Source: Toxoplasma gondii ME49 (lineage: Eukaryota; Apicomplexa; Conoidasida; Eucoccidiorida; Sarcocystidae). From it: a stretch of 64,000 nt of DNA. Both the position numbers and the translations under genes were made by a program. The stretch covers positions 5,077,170 through 5,141,169 of the forward strand of contig NC_031480.1 in assembly GCF_000006565.2 (NCBI RefSeq). Direction: 5' to 3'. Shown here piece by piece: positions 11,110 through 24,699 of the stretch; within the stretch, counting starts at the first letter, position 1, and each line of letters opens with the position of its first letter. The notes under the pieces are model-generated. The model saw only the letters and a program-made list of their open reading frames with translations. It did not search any database and was not told the origin of the DNA.

Positions 11110-13360
11110 TGACTTAATCTGACTTAGGGTCCACTCGGTCCCATTACCGCGGTGTGGCGGTGACAGAGGGGACCGCGACGGTGAATTCAGTGGTGGGTCT
11201 CGGCGGCAGGCGAATACGTGTTCGCGGGACAGTTACGAGTCATACCGCATGTCCTGCATGGGTAAGGGCCTAGACCCAGACCCTGAACAGAAAACCGTTA
11301 CGCCAATTCGCTGACAGCGGTGACCAGTCGGCGACAAGGTATCACCCTCCGACGCACCAGCTTAACGCGTTCGTCGAGTGCGTTTCATCAAACAACCAAG
11401 TCGCATTCCATCAAGGCTACACGCCGTTAGGACATGTTGTTCAGGCAGGGCATCATTCCTTGCGCTTGATCCCAAGCACGCATTAACACATTAGTTCACC
11501 ACGGTACGGGGACGGGATGCTGGGTCACCAAGGACTGCTTTAAAAGCAGGCCCAGCCCCTGGTCTACTGTTTTATTTTGTCGAGCGCCCTTACTGCCACG
11601 TTTAGCGATGCGAGGGAATACTAGCCGATAATGTGCCTTAGCACAACACATCGATGCAAATATGCGACACGTGCAACTATCCACAATGAGGAGCCCTCCC
11701 GTTCCAGTTTTTTGTGTTGGGATGCCTTCTGCAGTTCGCGCGAAGCGTATTCGGGTCGAGTTCAACTTAGTGCGCAATCAAAACACCGGCTGGGCTAGCT
11801 CAATGACGACACCTGGATGGTGGTTTATTGATGAGTATGTGGGTTAGCTATGCTTCACTTTGGATCGAGTTGGATTTTCGCTTTCACAGGGACAGCCACC
11901 ACCGACCGCGGCAGGTATGGTTGAAACTTCAGTTTCAAACAAAAAGCAAGTTACTACCGGCCATCCTTGGTTTCCAGGATCACACGCGAGTACCGTCAAA
12001 CGAATAGAGGGTTAACTAACTTTCTGTACTAGTGGAATCCATGTAGGCGGAACCAGGTGTTGCCGTCGTTTGCAGCAATCATCGCCTTGAGCTTGCTCCT
12101 CTTGTCTTTCTATAGGATTGATCCCGTGAAAGTGATTCCTAGCGTGATTCAATTCATTAAAAGTACGAGAGGTCAAGCGCCCTAAGGACATGCTTCTGTA
12201 TTCTTACCGCGACTGTCAGTGCAACTGAAGGATCAGAATACGTATCAATCACACCGAAAAGGGTCACATCCACCACTCCAAAAGCGGATGCTTGAGCTTG
12301 GTGTTGCAAGTCAAAACAACCAGATAGAACCCGATGCCACGTGCAGAGGCGAGCTCAAGTGATCTGATCTCTTGACTAGCTTTAACCGTGGTCACACTGC
12401 CTGGTACACGCGCTGAACCTGCTGGGTTCGTGATGTTGCGGTCGACGGCATAACGTCACATTTGGGTTTTGTTGGAATAGTGGGCCGCCGATGGCCGATG
12501 CCGGGCCCCAAAGTAGACGCGCGATTGACGGAACTTTTCAAGCTGCACTGAAGGTCTGGACCTTGGGAATTTTGGTAGTGTAAAAACCGAACCACCGCGG
12601 CACGCAGGTGCATCTCCCGCTATCAAACTCACCAACAAAGTCTAGCTGAACGGATCTGACAGAATGCTGAGGCCTCCCCCTCATGGGGTAATTCCTATAT
12701 ATCCTGTCGCGCCTTCACAATAACATGGCAATCATGAATCCTCAATAAGACCGACTTTTGGTGCAGCGTGCTCACAACGCAGAACCCCTAAGAAGTTCCC
12801 GATTACTCAGGAGACATACGCATGGCTGGCAATCGCTACTATGGCTCGCCGCCACCACCTGGGATTCCTTATATCCTTTTAGCACGAAATGACTCGTCCA
12901 CGCCTGGTCACAGTCTTCCTTTTCTTCTTCACGCGTAGGTCAGTCTACAAATCGTCCCTTGCTGCGGCTTCCCTCTAGAGAGAGCCACTCGTAACACCCT
13001 CCCCATCCACCTCTGACCGAAATACAGGGACTGTGCATTTTAATGTCTGATGCTGAACGTGGAGAATCGATGTTTCTGCGACGAGTGATCGCACTCTCCA
13101 AGATTTCACAAAGTGATGGGTGTCACTGATCCGTGCCGCCGAGTCGACAAAGTCAGCTTGTGACCGTAAAAGGCTGCAGCAAATGTAAGAGTGCAGTACA
13201 CCGGAGTGACCCTTCCTACATTATCATAGTCTTCTATGTCGCACGGATGCAGGGGTTCATTTCATTGACTGCCGTCTCCGAACATCGACCTAAGAGTAAG
13301 GGACAGTTCGATCCATCAAGTCCCATTGATCTCGACGGCTACACAGTGGAACCTGGACCA
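11110..13360. other. Intergenic, nothing recognised
   Basis: Right of the array the sequence shows no long reading frame, no repeat and no RNA gene that I can support. All open frames are about 100 residues or fewer, and none has a signal peptide or a paralogue in the window. Confidence 0.5.
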
Positions 13361-13933
13361 CTAATAAGTCTGTGTGCACACCATTATCACAGGTCTTCGT
13401 GCCTGTCTTCGCCTGACGAGCGACGTAATTTCCAGAAGGAAACAAGAGTTCTCCGCTGAATTACGCTTCTTTTTACTATCCTCCATTTCATTCTTCTCGT
13501 GCTTCGGTTGCCTTCGGTCGCGCCTGGCGCGGTACTGTGCGAGTGTTTTTCGGGCAACTGTCTCAAGACGCATCGAATTGTACTTATTTTGGCAGTGACA
13601 TCTGTAACGTCTGCTGCATCCTCTCCACTCGCTGCAGTCATTGCGGTCCTGTTCGCACCACTCACACTGCAACTTCAAAGGCATTCCCTCTCTGCCGTGT
13701 TCAGTGCAATCGATCCCACAATATCGCTGACACCCACAGTCGCAGAAACCGGGCACATCCAAACATTCTTCGCAGAACATGCTCACCGGCGAGAAGCCGA
13801 AGCGGATTCCTCGTTCTTTCCAGTCTTCTAATGCTATAGGAAAAGGTGGTGAGTCATCCTGTGCATTAGCTTCGGATGCGAATGTTGAGGGTAAGTAATC
13901 GGCAGCGATGGCAACGACTACACAGACTAACAT
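13361..13933 (-). CDS. Small secreted cysteine-rich protein (paralogue 1)
   Basis: Function unknown. The 190-residue frame opens with a hydrophobic leader and a plausible signal-peptide cleavage site near residue 20-24. After a short PPF linker comes an aromatic/glycine segment, then about 16 cysteines in residues 50-115 with motifs F-C-x-x-C-L-x-V-P-G, R-Y-C-G-x-D-C-x-x-H-G and C-x-W-C. A basic Arg/Lys-rich tail follows. The same pattern recurs in the frame at 15,079-15,774, so the two are tandem paralogues and both reading frames are supported. The last 35 or so residues may be wrong: a possible donor (C|GTAATT) lies near 13,455. A secreted or vacuolar role is likely from the leader only; no known fold was recognised. 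Confidence 0.7.
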   Translation of the reverse strand: MLVCVVVAIAADYLPSTFASEANAQDDSPPFPIALEDWKERGIRFGFSPVSMFCEECLDVPGFCDCGCQRYCGIDCTEHGREGMPLKLQCEWCEQDRNDCSEWRGCSRRYRCHCQNKYNSMRLETVARKTLAQYRARRDRRQPKHEKNEMEDSKKKRNSAENSCFLLEITSLVRRRQARRPVIMVCTQTY

Positions 13934-15078
13934 TATCCGGTGCTAAAACGTGACCCTGATTCTTGCTACAAAGCCGAGTCTTGCAGCTGCCATGTTGCAA
14001 CCTGCAAATTTACAGCGTTTCTGTTCGTTGTCGACCCAACCTTGTCGACGTCGTTCAAAAACGAAAGCGAAGAAAATGCAGCCATGCACAAGAAATTCAA
14101 AAGGGTTGTTTCTTATTCTTTCGGAGACTCAGATGCTTTCGAACATGCCTCAGTATATGCAGTCACAAATCCCTGCAGATTGCCAACTACCGGATAGCCT
14201 ATGCGAGACTTACCACCGGCTGGGCAACAAAGCAACGGATGAAGTGCTGAGAGAAAAATCGTGTTAATAAAACACAGCCCTGTACTTTTCAGCCACATGC
14301 CACGGCGGTCTGCTTACAGCGCAGCAAAACGCGTTGTTTTGACGCACCCTTTGCGGCATCCCTGGGCAGACGCTGAAATTGTTTTTCACCAAATAAGTAG
14401 CGCATTACAAAGGCAGCCAGTTAACCGGCAAACCTGGCCCCCTGTATCGTTCGACGATTTTTCTGCTACTCCAATTCCACTTCTGCTGAGTATTTTGAAG
14501 TCAAGGACGGTTCCCTCACGTCTTCCTGGTAGACCTGGGATTTGCTCGGATATGGCCCAGATCATCAACAGGTCCGCGTATATGGGCCGTGTCCCTGTAA
14601 AAGTAGTGTTTTGTCGAAAATAGCGGAAATAACGCCTCCAGGCAATTTCAAAGGTCATTTCGAGGGATGCAACCACACGAATTGGAAAGCTTATGTTACG
14701 AAGCTTTGCTAAATCCTCATCGCCAACATGGAGAAAGGTGGATGAGCGTACTCGCCGCACTTGTGGCCTCCAACCATTTCGCGAGGAGATTTGGCACTTG
14801 TTAGTAGAAACATAAGGCTGAAGCTGTAGTTGCAGTCAACACCGCGGACCTTGGAGAATTTCATGAGTCTCTACCAAAGAGACGGCAAGTGCAGGAGGCA
14901 GGGAATAGTATTCTGCAACTGCGGGGAATGCTGTCATCTGTGTACTCAGTAGCGGGTCTCGGGATTGGTGTGTTGTTCAGAGGATGGCCTGTATAATGAG
15001 GACGCGAGAACCTGCCTGTTAGTGTTAGACGAAACCATATGCACGGAGTTATTTCCAATCTTCAACAAAATCCAGGCC

Positions 15079-15774
15079 TCATAATTTGTCACAAGACAAC
15101 GGGAAATCGACTCCTGCAACATCAGCAAAGTGTTTCATCTGTTTCTCGAGATCATTTCGGATCTTGTCATCTCCGTCAACCTTCTTCATAGCATCGTCGA
15201 CTATTTTTTTTAGACTGGCAACGTATTTCTTTTCTCCACGTGATACTGCTTCGTTCATGTGACGCTCATAGTCCCGCACAGCTTTCCGTGCATAAGTCTC
15301 ATGTAGACAATCTATCTTACATTTATCCCTGCAAGATCTCCAATCGCGACACCTCTGATCTCTAGACTCTCGGCACCACATGCAGAGAACTCTCCTTGAA
15401 AAATTTTTCCCGTGTCCACGACAGTCATCACCACAATATAGCTGACACTTTTCTTCGAATTGGACACACTTTCCAGGAACAGATAGGCAACTGTCACAAA
15501 ATTCGGCCAAAGGAGCAAATCCGTATTTGACCTTCCATCCCTGCCACTGCTCACTCGAAAAAAAAGGGGGACGTTCTTCTTCGAAACTGTCTACACTGGA
15601 AGGTGAGTGTTTTTCCTTATCTTCGAGTTTCTTTATTCCTGCTCCGGGGAGGCCCGGTTTCATGCCCACGTGGCCTTGATCATAATGAGCCCTGCATTCC
15701 TTATCATTGCCCAAGATGCTGATAAGAATCACACACGGGATTAAACAAGCTGCGCTGCTGAAACATCTCCCCAT
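15079..15774 (-). CDS. Small secreted cysteine-rich protein (paralogue 2)
   Basis: Function unknown. This 231-residue single-exon frame has a signal peptide (hydrophobic stretch at residues 8-21), a charged linker, then the cysteine domain shared with the gene at 13,361-13,933: PPF, K-x-G-F-A-P, F-C-x-x-C-L-S-V-P-G-x-C, L-Y-C-G-D-D-C-x-x-H-G, C-M-W-C, D-W-R-S-C. The C-terminal 80 residues are Lys/Asp-rich and predicted helical, unlike its paralogue. Spacing and strand suggest an old tandem duplication with divergent tails. The even cysteine framework suggests disulphides in an oxidising compartment. It could be a coccidian-restricted secreted effector family, but nothing here shows its location. 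Confidence 0.75.
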   Translation of the reverse strand: MGRCFSSAACLIPCVILISILGNDKECRAHYDQGHVGMKPGLPGAGIKKLEDKEKHSPSSVDSFEEERPPFFSSEQWQGWKVKYGFAPLAEFCDSCLSVPGKCVQFEEKCQLYCGDDCRGHGKNFSRRVLCMWCRESRDQRCRDWRSCRDKCKIDCLHETYARKAVRDYERHMNEAVSRGEKKYVASLKKIVDDAMKKVDGDDKIRNDLEKQMKHFADVAGVDFPLSCDKL

Positions 15775-17850
15775 AGTAGTGATTGGGCGAGCAACTTATA
15801 AAAAATAATCGAGGTGCGCACCGTCAACGACAACGTGTTCATCGCTCAATGCGATTCGAGAGACGAGCCTATTCATTAAAAACTGATTTGCATTGAGTAT
15901 CTGTTCGCATTCATTGGTGAAGAGATATTTTTTCATTAAACGAGGCTTCTGAGGCCACGTGTGAAAGACAAGCGAAAGCGGCATTCGCCTCACGTTCGCA
16001 TTGGTGCAAAGGTGCAGGCATGTTCTCTTTGGACGCACCTGTCTTAATTGGTGGCCTGGAACAACGGCAAATGTGTTCACAACTTACTGGAAGGTCCTCA
16101 TAGCGTTCATTGGGAAGAAAAGACCAATGGATTCAAGGTGGAGCCACAAGCCTTTATTATTTCATTTGCGTCCACATCACCCCACTGAGTTCCCCCAGCT
16201 CCTCTAGTATCTTGGGAAAAGATGGTGGTATTGCATGGCGACGAGGATAAAACTGACAACAGTCACTCAACATTACTCGTTTGGCAACGTCATCTTCTGT
16301 AACACCCAGAAGTGCATGCCTGAACTCGAGCGAGATGAACAGGGGCTGCCTACCTCTCTAACAGTGGCGTGTCTACCGGATATTGCAAAGCAAAGCTTAA
16401 AAAAAGTAAACACGTGATTTTCGTCGTGGATGCCTCGTGTGAGTTACTGCTTCCGTATAGGCTAGCGCTCCAAAAGCAATAATCGGGGCCAGGCGTGCTC
16501 GCCTAACTCCGCGCGTCTAGGGCCAGCATGCAAATTTAGCTTCAGGATAGACTGCTTGATGTCGCTTCGGCGGGCCCGCAACTAGACATAGCAGAACAGG
16601 AAAGAAATGCAAGTACGCCCACTGTCTAGTAGCGTGACTACAAAACGTCTCTGTGGCATGGCGGACCCTTACCCGGAAAAATGATTCAGGCAAAACGACT
16701 ACAACTGGCAGTGCTCGAAATTTTGCTAACTGTGAATCTGGGAAGCCCCACTCGGAACCACATCCCATGTTTGAGACAGGACGAAGAAAATCGCATGTCC
16801 TCACAGCTCGGTCTCACTCATGTTTAACGTATCTGTATAAGTCACGTCCAGAAGAGGCTGACGCTCACTATATGGCACACCATCTCCGTTCTATCTAGCG
16901 CCTGTCCGCGCTCCCTATGGTTCAGCAGCTGCGAACAGCCAACCACGAAAATTGCAAGAGAACTGCATATACACAGACAGGGTCACGAAGAGAAATTCAT
17001 ACCGCTTGTAGGCGGTTGATAACTGTAGGAGGAACTGCAAAACAAAATGAATTTGCGGTCGGTAACAAAAAGACATCACGATTTTAGATCGGCGCACGCG
17101 CCACATGCATATACGGAGTTCATTAGTTCTTCCCATTTGCATGTACTTGTGAGGGAGTTCTGCCTCAACTCTAAAGAAACCACTAGTAGTATATTTTATG
17201 TTGCTGCAACTAAAATGGAAGCTGAGAAGCATGTGCCGAGCAAGAAGCGCACATTTTGCCACTGCCATATGACAAAGCAACTGCTGTTTGACTTCGTTGG
17301 CAGACACCACGCTACACAGAAAGCACCAATGCCGAGTCTTGCCAATATCTACAAGGTAAGGTAGCGATTTCAGTCTCTTTCCTTTGTGTGCGGGTTTTCG
17401 CAGTACAAAGAGACGCTATTCCTCAAGTCAAACGCAAACGACAGAGGAGTGGAAGCGCGCACGCCTACCCGCACTACTGTCTGTTTTCGGATCCTGCTTA
17501 TTATTGCATGCGTACACAAAGATATGCAGTATGTTAAAGCAACCAATGCGGCCTTGATGGGTTGTCTGGTGGTAGGCACATGCTGGTTCCTGCACGGCAT
17601 CTGCGTTAGTCATAGTCGACGTTCTCTGCCAGTACATCGCGTCCGTAGTCACTGCCGTCCCAATGTCTCCGATTTTTGGTCCTGACCTCCTTCTCTACAT
17701 TTCACGTCTCTAACTCGAGCAAACAGCAGGAAGCAGAATCCCTCTCAACTCTCGATGGATTTTCTCCTTCCTTCCATGCTTCAGCTCCCTCTCTTTCCCG
17801 TCCCCAGCCGCCGCTGTGTATTCCTTGGCTCTATGCGTTCAGAACACAAG
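15775..17850. other. Intergenic, upstream of the cysteine-rich gene and downstream of TBCK
   Basis: No coding region is supported. It should hold the promoter of the gene at 15,774 and the 3' untranslated region of the TBCK homologue, both on the minus strand. Open frames are short and overlap on both strands. Confidence 0.5.
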
Positions 17851-20800
17851 TCACTTTCCAGAGGTCCCTATTTCCAAGAAGCAGACCGGAGCATCTGCGA
17901 GAACGGCATCAATGCCCCCTCGCAGGACGCAGACATGTAACACCCCGGCCCTCTGCAGACGCGTAGCAAGGGCCACACCCGCATCTGCGCGACTTCCCGT
18001 CACCACAATCAAATGAATATTTCGCTCTTCGCCCTTGAGCCACGGGGCCACCATATTCGCGTGAGGGTATACAGTCTCACAAGGCGACCCATCATTCACG
18101 CTTTCCTTGTAATAGGGCAAAGAGGGTGCGACAGAGGGGCCTACAGCAGAGTAAGGCGTGATGACAGGGGGGGACAGAGAAGCGCTTTTCCCTGGATAGT
18201 TGAGAGAATCTGTGCGGTGGGCATCCGCAGTTGTCCCCCCTTTCTCTTCATTTTTCTGAGAAGCAAATTCCAATCCTTCTCGAGAAGGAACGGCAAAAGA
18301 CATTCCCCCAAACCGGCCTCGCCGCTCAGGTCCCACGGACGCAGAGTTCACTCGTGTTTGTGGAGAGGACGTTGCATGGAGGCGAGCGCCGAAGGACGAC
18401 GAGTGCAAGGCAGGTGCCGAGAGAACCGAAGAAGAAGAACGGGATTGAGGGGTGAAAAGCAACGCAGATGTGCTAGAAGCGTTACAAATATCGCTGCACG
18501 CGCCACAGTAGGTAAATCCCCCTAAGGCCGCGTCGTCGGCGCTGTCTGGACACTTCCAGTTGGGGATAGACGCCGGGAAGGGCGCTCCCATTGCGGTTGC
18601 AGAGGAAGCAGCAGAAGCAAGAAGAGGAATGAGGACAGCGGACGGGGCATCTGCGGCCACATTTTTAGCAGTGATGAAATGCACCTGACGAAAAGAAGCT
18701 GCAGGGCGAACATCCAGGACTGTCGCATGCATGTGGTGGTCCAAGAGATCATCTACACTGAGGAAAGGAGGAAAGAAATTCCCTCGAGCCGCCGCATCTA
18801 GTCTCCATGCACGCGCTACACCTCGAGGGGCTTCTGCCGCCCTTCTGTCCTCGAACGTCTCCCACCAACGCTCCTCTTTCAATAACGCTTGAAGGGGATC
18901 GATCCTAAACACACCAGGGTGCAAGCGCGACCGTTTCACAGCACAGATTATACCGGAAACCATGAACGTGCGTTTATCCACCACATATCGACGGGGTGAC
19001 CACACAATACAAACTTACTATACACATATGCCGCCACTTGCATGCAGATGCGCTGACATTCGAGTGGACAAAGCAACTGTGCGTGGACGCCTTTGCACTC
19101 CTACACACAGTGCTCCTCTCGTCGTATATCTGCCTACGAACACCGTATTTCGCATGCAATTTGCCAATTTGCACACGCGTGCATACCCACGGGATGAAAC
19201 CGCTTAAGCACAGCCCATTCGAAGATCAGGAGAAGCCGAGTAAAGGAAAAAGCATCTCTGTGAAGTGCCCACACGAGTGTCTGCGTTGACGTGAAGGGAT
19301 GAATCTTTCCCGTGTTGACGAGGCAGAAACGTGCGGCAGCACGAGTGTAGATACATGCGGATGTACGTATGTGGCATCTCTAACAGTGTTGCCTGCATCA
19401 GCAGTTCCTGCATCGTGGCTCTTTATGACTGCCGTACATCACCGTCCCACTGAACGGGTTTCAGACGGCTTTTTACGATACAATGTTTGTACTATAACTG
19501 TTTTCTGCGAGGAATTTTAGCATCGCGATGTCGGCTTGTCGCACACAGGTTTCTTGACTGTTTTTTTACGGTGTTTTACCCTGGTAACGCGGTACCTCTG
19601 GCCACGCTGTCAGAGTCTTCTTCATCGTCCGCGACGAACTTTCGCCGAGGCTTGCGCGGTGGTCCCATCAGCAGATTTGCAGGTCCCTGGATCATAGCAG
19701 CAACGAGAGATTGTTTTTTCTTCTTTTGTTTCTTGGCATCCTCTCGCGATTCGCTGCTCATGGCTCCTCCGAGAAGGCGTGCGCGCAGCCGCTGCTCCAG
19801 AGATGGGCTCCGCCAAGTCCCGTGTCCTGCAGAGGAAGCACTCCGTTTCTCTCTCTCTTCGTCTAAATCATCTCCGATGTAGAACCGCACAGCCCCTAGG
19901 GCCGAGGCAGCCAGGTCTTCTCTGGGACTGGCATCTTGTTTCCGAGTTGCTGTCTGTGCGTTTTCTTCGTCCGTCTGTGTCCCGATCTGAGAGAAGCCGT
20001 GTACCTCCTGAATCGACGAAGAGTCCGCATCTTGGCCTTCATCGCCCTCCGGGTCTTCCCTTCCGCTCCCCTTCTCGGGCTCTGCTTCTTCCTCCGCAGG
20101 CGCTGGTACTTGCTCAGAAGCACCCCCTGGAAAGCTTTTTTGTGCTCTTCGCGTCCTTCTTCTTTGCTGCTGCTCATCGTTCTTCTCTCCCTCGTCTGCT
20201 TCTATGCCTTCCCGGGTAAAGAGACCCGATTTCCTAGCTAGGAACGGCAGCGTCACGGAAACAGGTGTCTCCTTCTCGAGCGCAGAGGCGACCCCACAGA
20301 GGGCAGGGACGTGCAGGTAGGCGGAGGCGGCGCGCAACAAGGAAAGGGCAGAGCTCTCTTCGTCGGGTTCGAGACGCAGAAGCGGAAGGCGAATGTGATG
20401 GAGCAGGCAGACGCACACGAAGAGGAGAAAGGACGGCGGATGCACAAGAAGGAAGTCCCAGAGAAGGAAAAGCTGGGGAAGATCTAAAGCGTGGGCGAAC
20501 AACGTCAACAGCCACGACAGGGCGTACAGATCCGGACCCAGGCCTAAACAGATAGACAAGACGAAAGGGAGCAGAAAACAGACACACAGAAAGCAGCGTG
20601 TGAAACAGCACAAGCCGAGCTGCAGAAGAAGACGAAAACAGAGTAGCAACGATGCCCAAGCACGAAGGAAGAAGATACAAAGCCGAAACGCGAAGGAGGA
20701 CAGGGCGCCGAGGACTGTGTAAGCTGCTTGGGGGCTCTCAGTTCTCTCTTGGTGCTGGGGTCAGAAGGAAAGCACCTGGTTGCCTTTGCCTGCAGGACAC

Positions 20801-23800
20801 GCGACACCGTTTCCCTTACCTATTCGCTGGAGGTGGACAGCGAGAAGGGGATCAAAGAAACAAAGCAACTGACTGAAGCATGCAAGCTGCTCCTCAATTG
20901 CGGCGGCGTTGTCGCAGCCAAAAAGCTTGTACTGGCCTTGCCGAGTCAACAGTCTGTCCAGACACGCCAGTGCGATCTGTGGGTGGTTCATGTACAGAAG
21001 CTGAAGGGGCGCCGCTATCGCGTCTAGACCTCTCGCAGAGAAAAAGCGACAAGACGACAGCGAGGAGGGTGACGCGGGAACGGGATAGAGAGATGAAGAA
21101 CTCCTCCCGGAATTCTGGGCAAACAGCGCCTGCAGAAGGCAACGAAGCTGCCGACGACCGTAGCGGCTTCCTAGCAAGTCGTGATGCTGTGAAGGGCAAA
21201 CGAAAAAAGAAAAACCATTCGATCCAAAAGCGCAGCCAGTGCTCTGCCTTCGGCCCCGCAACGAACCCACACTTCAACCCTGTATCAATTACTTTGCTTG
21301 AGCAGTATTCCGTTTGATAGTCTGTGCCAACCGATCTAAGGTCGTGACGGCTTCTTGTCGAAACGGCGAATCGGAAGAGAGAAAGCGACGAGACACGGCG
21401 GCAAGGAAATAGGTTCACCGGGAAAAATCAGAAGAAGCTATGGGCGAGAGCGGATACGCGCGAAGCGAACGATAATGCACATACAAGAGAACTCCTCAAG
21501 TGAATGACATTTAATTTCGGAAAGATTTTCAGAGTGATAAAAGGTATCTGCATTCGATAATCGTTTTTTGAATCACGCACGCAACCAGAGTATCCTAAGT
21601 ACGCAGTGAGCTAACTGGACACGAGAAACTCACTCCGGTCAAGGACATCAAAAAGCTTTCACGAGAACACAAGAGCAGCAGGGACGAACGAATTGCGCAA
21701 AAGTTGGAAGCCCCAAGAAAAGAAAACACAGTGAAGAGACAAATATGTCGACGAAACGGAGGCTGAAGCAAAGGAGCACATGCAGAAACGCATCAAGAGA
21801 TGCAGGAACGCAAGCAATTTCACAGAGATGTTGAACTAAAATGCAGGCAATTGGCGAGACAGTTTAGGAAGTCGAGAGAAGCTTCCTAAAGCCGCTTTTT
21901 AGGCCGATGAAAAGCTCAAAAGTGAATGAACAGATACACAAAGAATCGGGAAAACGTTTCAACGACCAGATGTACGCAATGTCTTCTGTATGCTTGCCTT
22001 GTATATCTATCGACGTAAAGCAGACAATCTTACATGCAAGTAGTGCATGAACAGGCCATACCTAAACTTGCAAGCTGCTGTGTCTCTTAAGGGACAACGA
22101 TTCATGCGAACACGTCCGCAGACCCGCCTACTCTGTTTTACTTATCCAAGTGCGCATATGAATGCGTGCTGACCCCTTTTTCCGCCTCACTTCGTAGCAT
22201 TGAGAAAAGTCGTCGTTTGCCAGCAGCCGATCCGCAGGCGAGGCGAGACTTTCCAGCACGAGTTGCTCGAAAACGAAAGGCCCTGCCGCAACCTCTGCCG
22301 CGAAATTCACTCCCAACAGCGTGGCCCAAATCTGTGAGGACACATGAAAGTCAGGAAACAGAGCAGCGCTTGCAAGAGGCAGCGACAAAAACGCAACAGA
22401 GGAAGCGACAAGGCTATAGAGGAAGGGTCGCTACGGCGGCAGAGAAAGCGTCATCAAAATGCAAGAAACAGAAACTGAGCCCACTCCTTAGTTCAAGAGA
22501 GACCTCACAACGGGCACAAAGAAGACGATTTTCCAAATAGCGAAACCCGCCACGCGACGCGCATGTTGGATACACACATGCAGAGGTATATGGACACAAC
22601 TGTATACATCCACTGACTGGAACTGTAGATGAATAGCAGGTATCCGCACAGAAATAAAAACCACCTCAGATATATATGGACACATAGAGAGAGTCACAGG
22701 GGCTGCGTAGAGGCTAAGTACAGAGGAAATAGCGTTGTGAAAGTGAAGCAGACTCCCCTCTCCTCTTCACTCCGCATCTGCTGCCTCTCTCCTCCTGCCC
22801 ACTTTATCTCCATCCTCCCCACTTTCACTTTCTCACAGATAGATAGATGGACAGATAGACAGATAAATAAAGAGAGAGGAACCTACACAGCGGTCGAGGG
22901 TAGAGGATATGTGTAGGTGCGATAGCGTTCTGAGTGCAAGAAACGTGGAAACGACTTCGTGTGTCGTGAAGAAGGGCTGAAGGTGGAAATTGACGGGTTC
23001 AGCATTTCTCGCAAGTCACCACGGGTCTACCAATGGTCTCGATGGGATACAGTTGACACAAGAGGCTGCACAAAGACAAACTTCACATCGGAGTCTCCCT
23101 TCTGGCGTTCGTCTGGAGGAAACATACAAACTCTGGTTCCTGTGCGTCTCACCTGCGGGCGGAGGAGAGGCGGAATGTCTACAGCTGCTTCGTCTGTCAA
23201 GCGCTTGAGACTCTTTGGCAGTTGGACGAGCAAAGAGCGGAAGAGTCTGACCCTGGGAACCACACCGAGAACCGAAAACGAAGACAGATGTGGAACGAGA
23301 GACACAAATGCATGCCGGAAATGCGAAGACGCACAGAGTATTGCGCTGGAGGCACAGGAAACCCGCGGCTACATTCCGCAGAGGAGTCACCTCAGCCGGA
23401 AAGGCAGATATGTGAGAGAGAGACAACCATGTTATTTTGGTTGCTGTACACCACCACTCCAATAGACTCATGAAGGGTCGAAACGCAGCGCCGCACAGGA
23501 AACGAGGGAAGGTGGCAAGAGACAAGAAGATTCTCCGTCGAAAAGGCGATCCTGGCTGGGGAGGTGCGGGAATCCAGAGTGAGAGAAGCGCAGAAAGGCC
23601 TGTGTAGTATTGAACTCAGTGAGTCCGAACGGGATCCTGAATTCCCTGCCAGCCGAGCCAGAATCGTGATGTCTTTTTGTCGTGTATATACTTATGGGAA
23701 TGCTACGCGAGACGCGAGCATAGCTCCGAGGACAAGACGAACATGAAACGACAGACGGGGGACCGTAACACACGAAATGCATACAGGCGAGACGAGAAAG

Positions 23801-24665
23801 ACACACCAGAGACCAAAGAGGGGAGAAACCCTCGGAATGTCGAGGCCCACACTCTCCTGCGAGCGAAGAAAAAGGCCCGACATTTGTTGACCGCGAACCA
23901 GTGACTCAAGAAACCTTCCAACTGATTAGCCTGACATTAGTCCCAATACTCTACAGAAGAGAGGGTGCCGAAAAGAGACAAGGCAGTGCGGAAACGGATG
24001 CGTTCGAGGAACAGGAGACAGGCAAGCCAGGAAGGGAAACTGAACTCAAGAGGCGGATAGCGAGACACACAGCGGAACTCTATAGAAACAGCAAAGAGAA
24101 TGCCGAAAAGCAAACCAAAGTCTCTCGCGAAAAACCAGATGATTGCAGAGGTGCGTGCTAACTTGCCTTAGCCGTTGATAGAGAAAGTGAAACTGCCTCA
24201 TGTACTGACACCGCGGCCGGACCTGCGACGGAAACGCAAAGAGTTTTTTCGGAACTCGGGACCGTGGAAAACCGGTAAGTTTCAGGCGTCCTTAGAGCAT
24301 ATCTATACTGGCCCTCTCGAACTCCACAATTTTTCTAGCTGTCGTACTCAAGCTTCGGCCCACTCACGCAAAGAAATATCAAAAAGACGCCTTCTCAAGT
24401 GTGCCTTGGATCGTGTTCAGACAGACAGTCCGACACTTGCTGCTACCGGTCTTATGTTTAACGCAACTCAGAGAATCCGTAAAAGGACTATGTCTGTTTA
24501 TGCAAAAACGCTGTTGTGGAACCCCGTTAGACACGGCTTCTCGGAGTCTCTGGACTTTTGCCGAGTGCCTTCACATGCAAAGTTCCCTCAGGTCCTCAAA
24601 TCCCCAAAACAAAGTCAGATGGCTCTCAGGGTGGAGCCACTGTTGCAGCAGATCGATCAATCATA

Positions 24666-24699
<34 letters not shown>

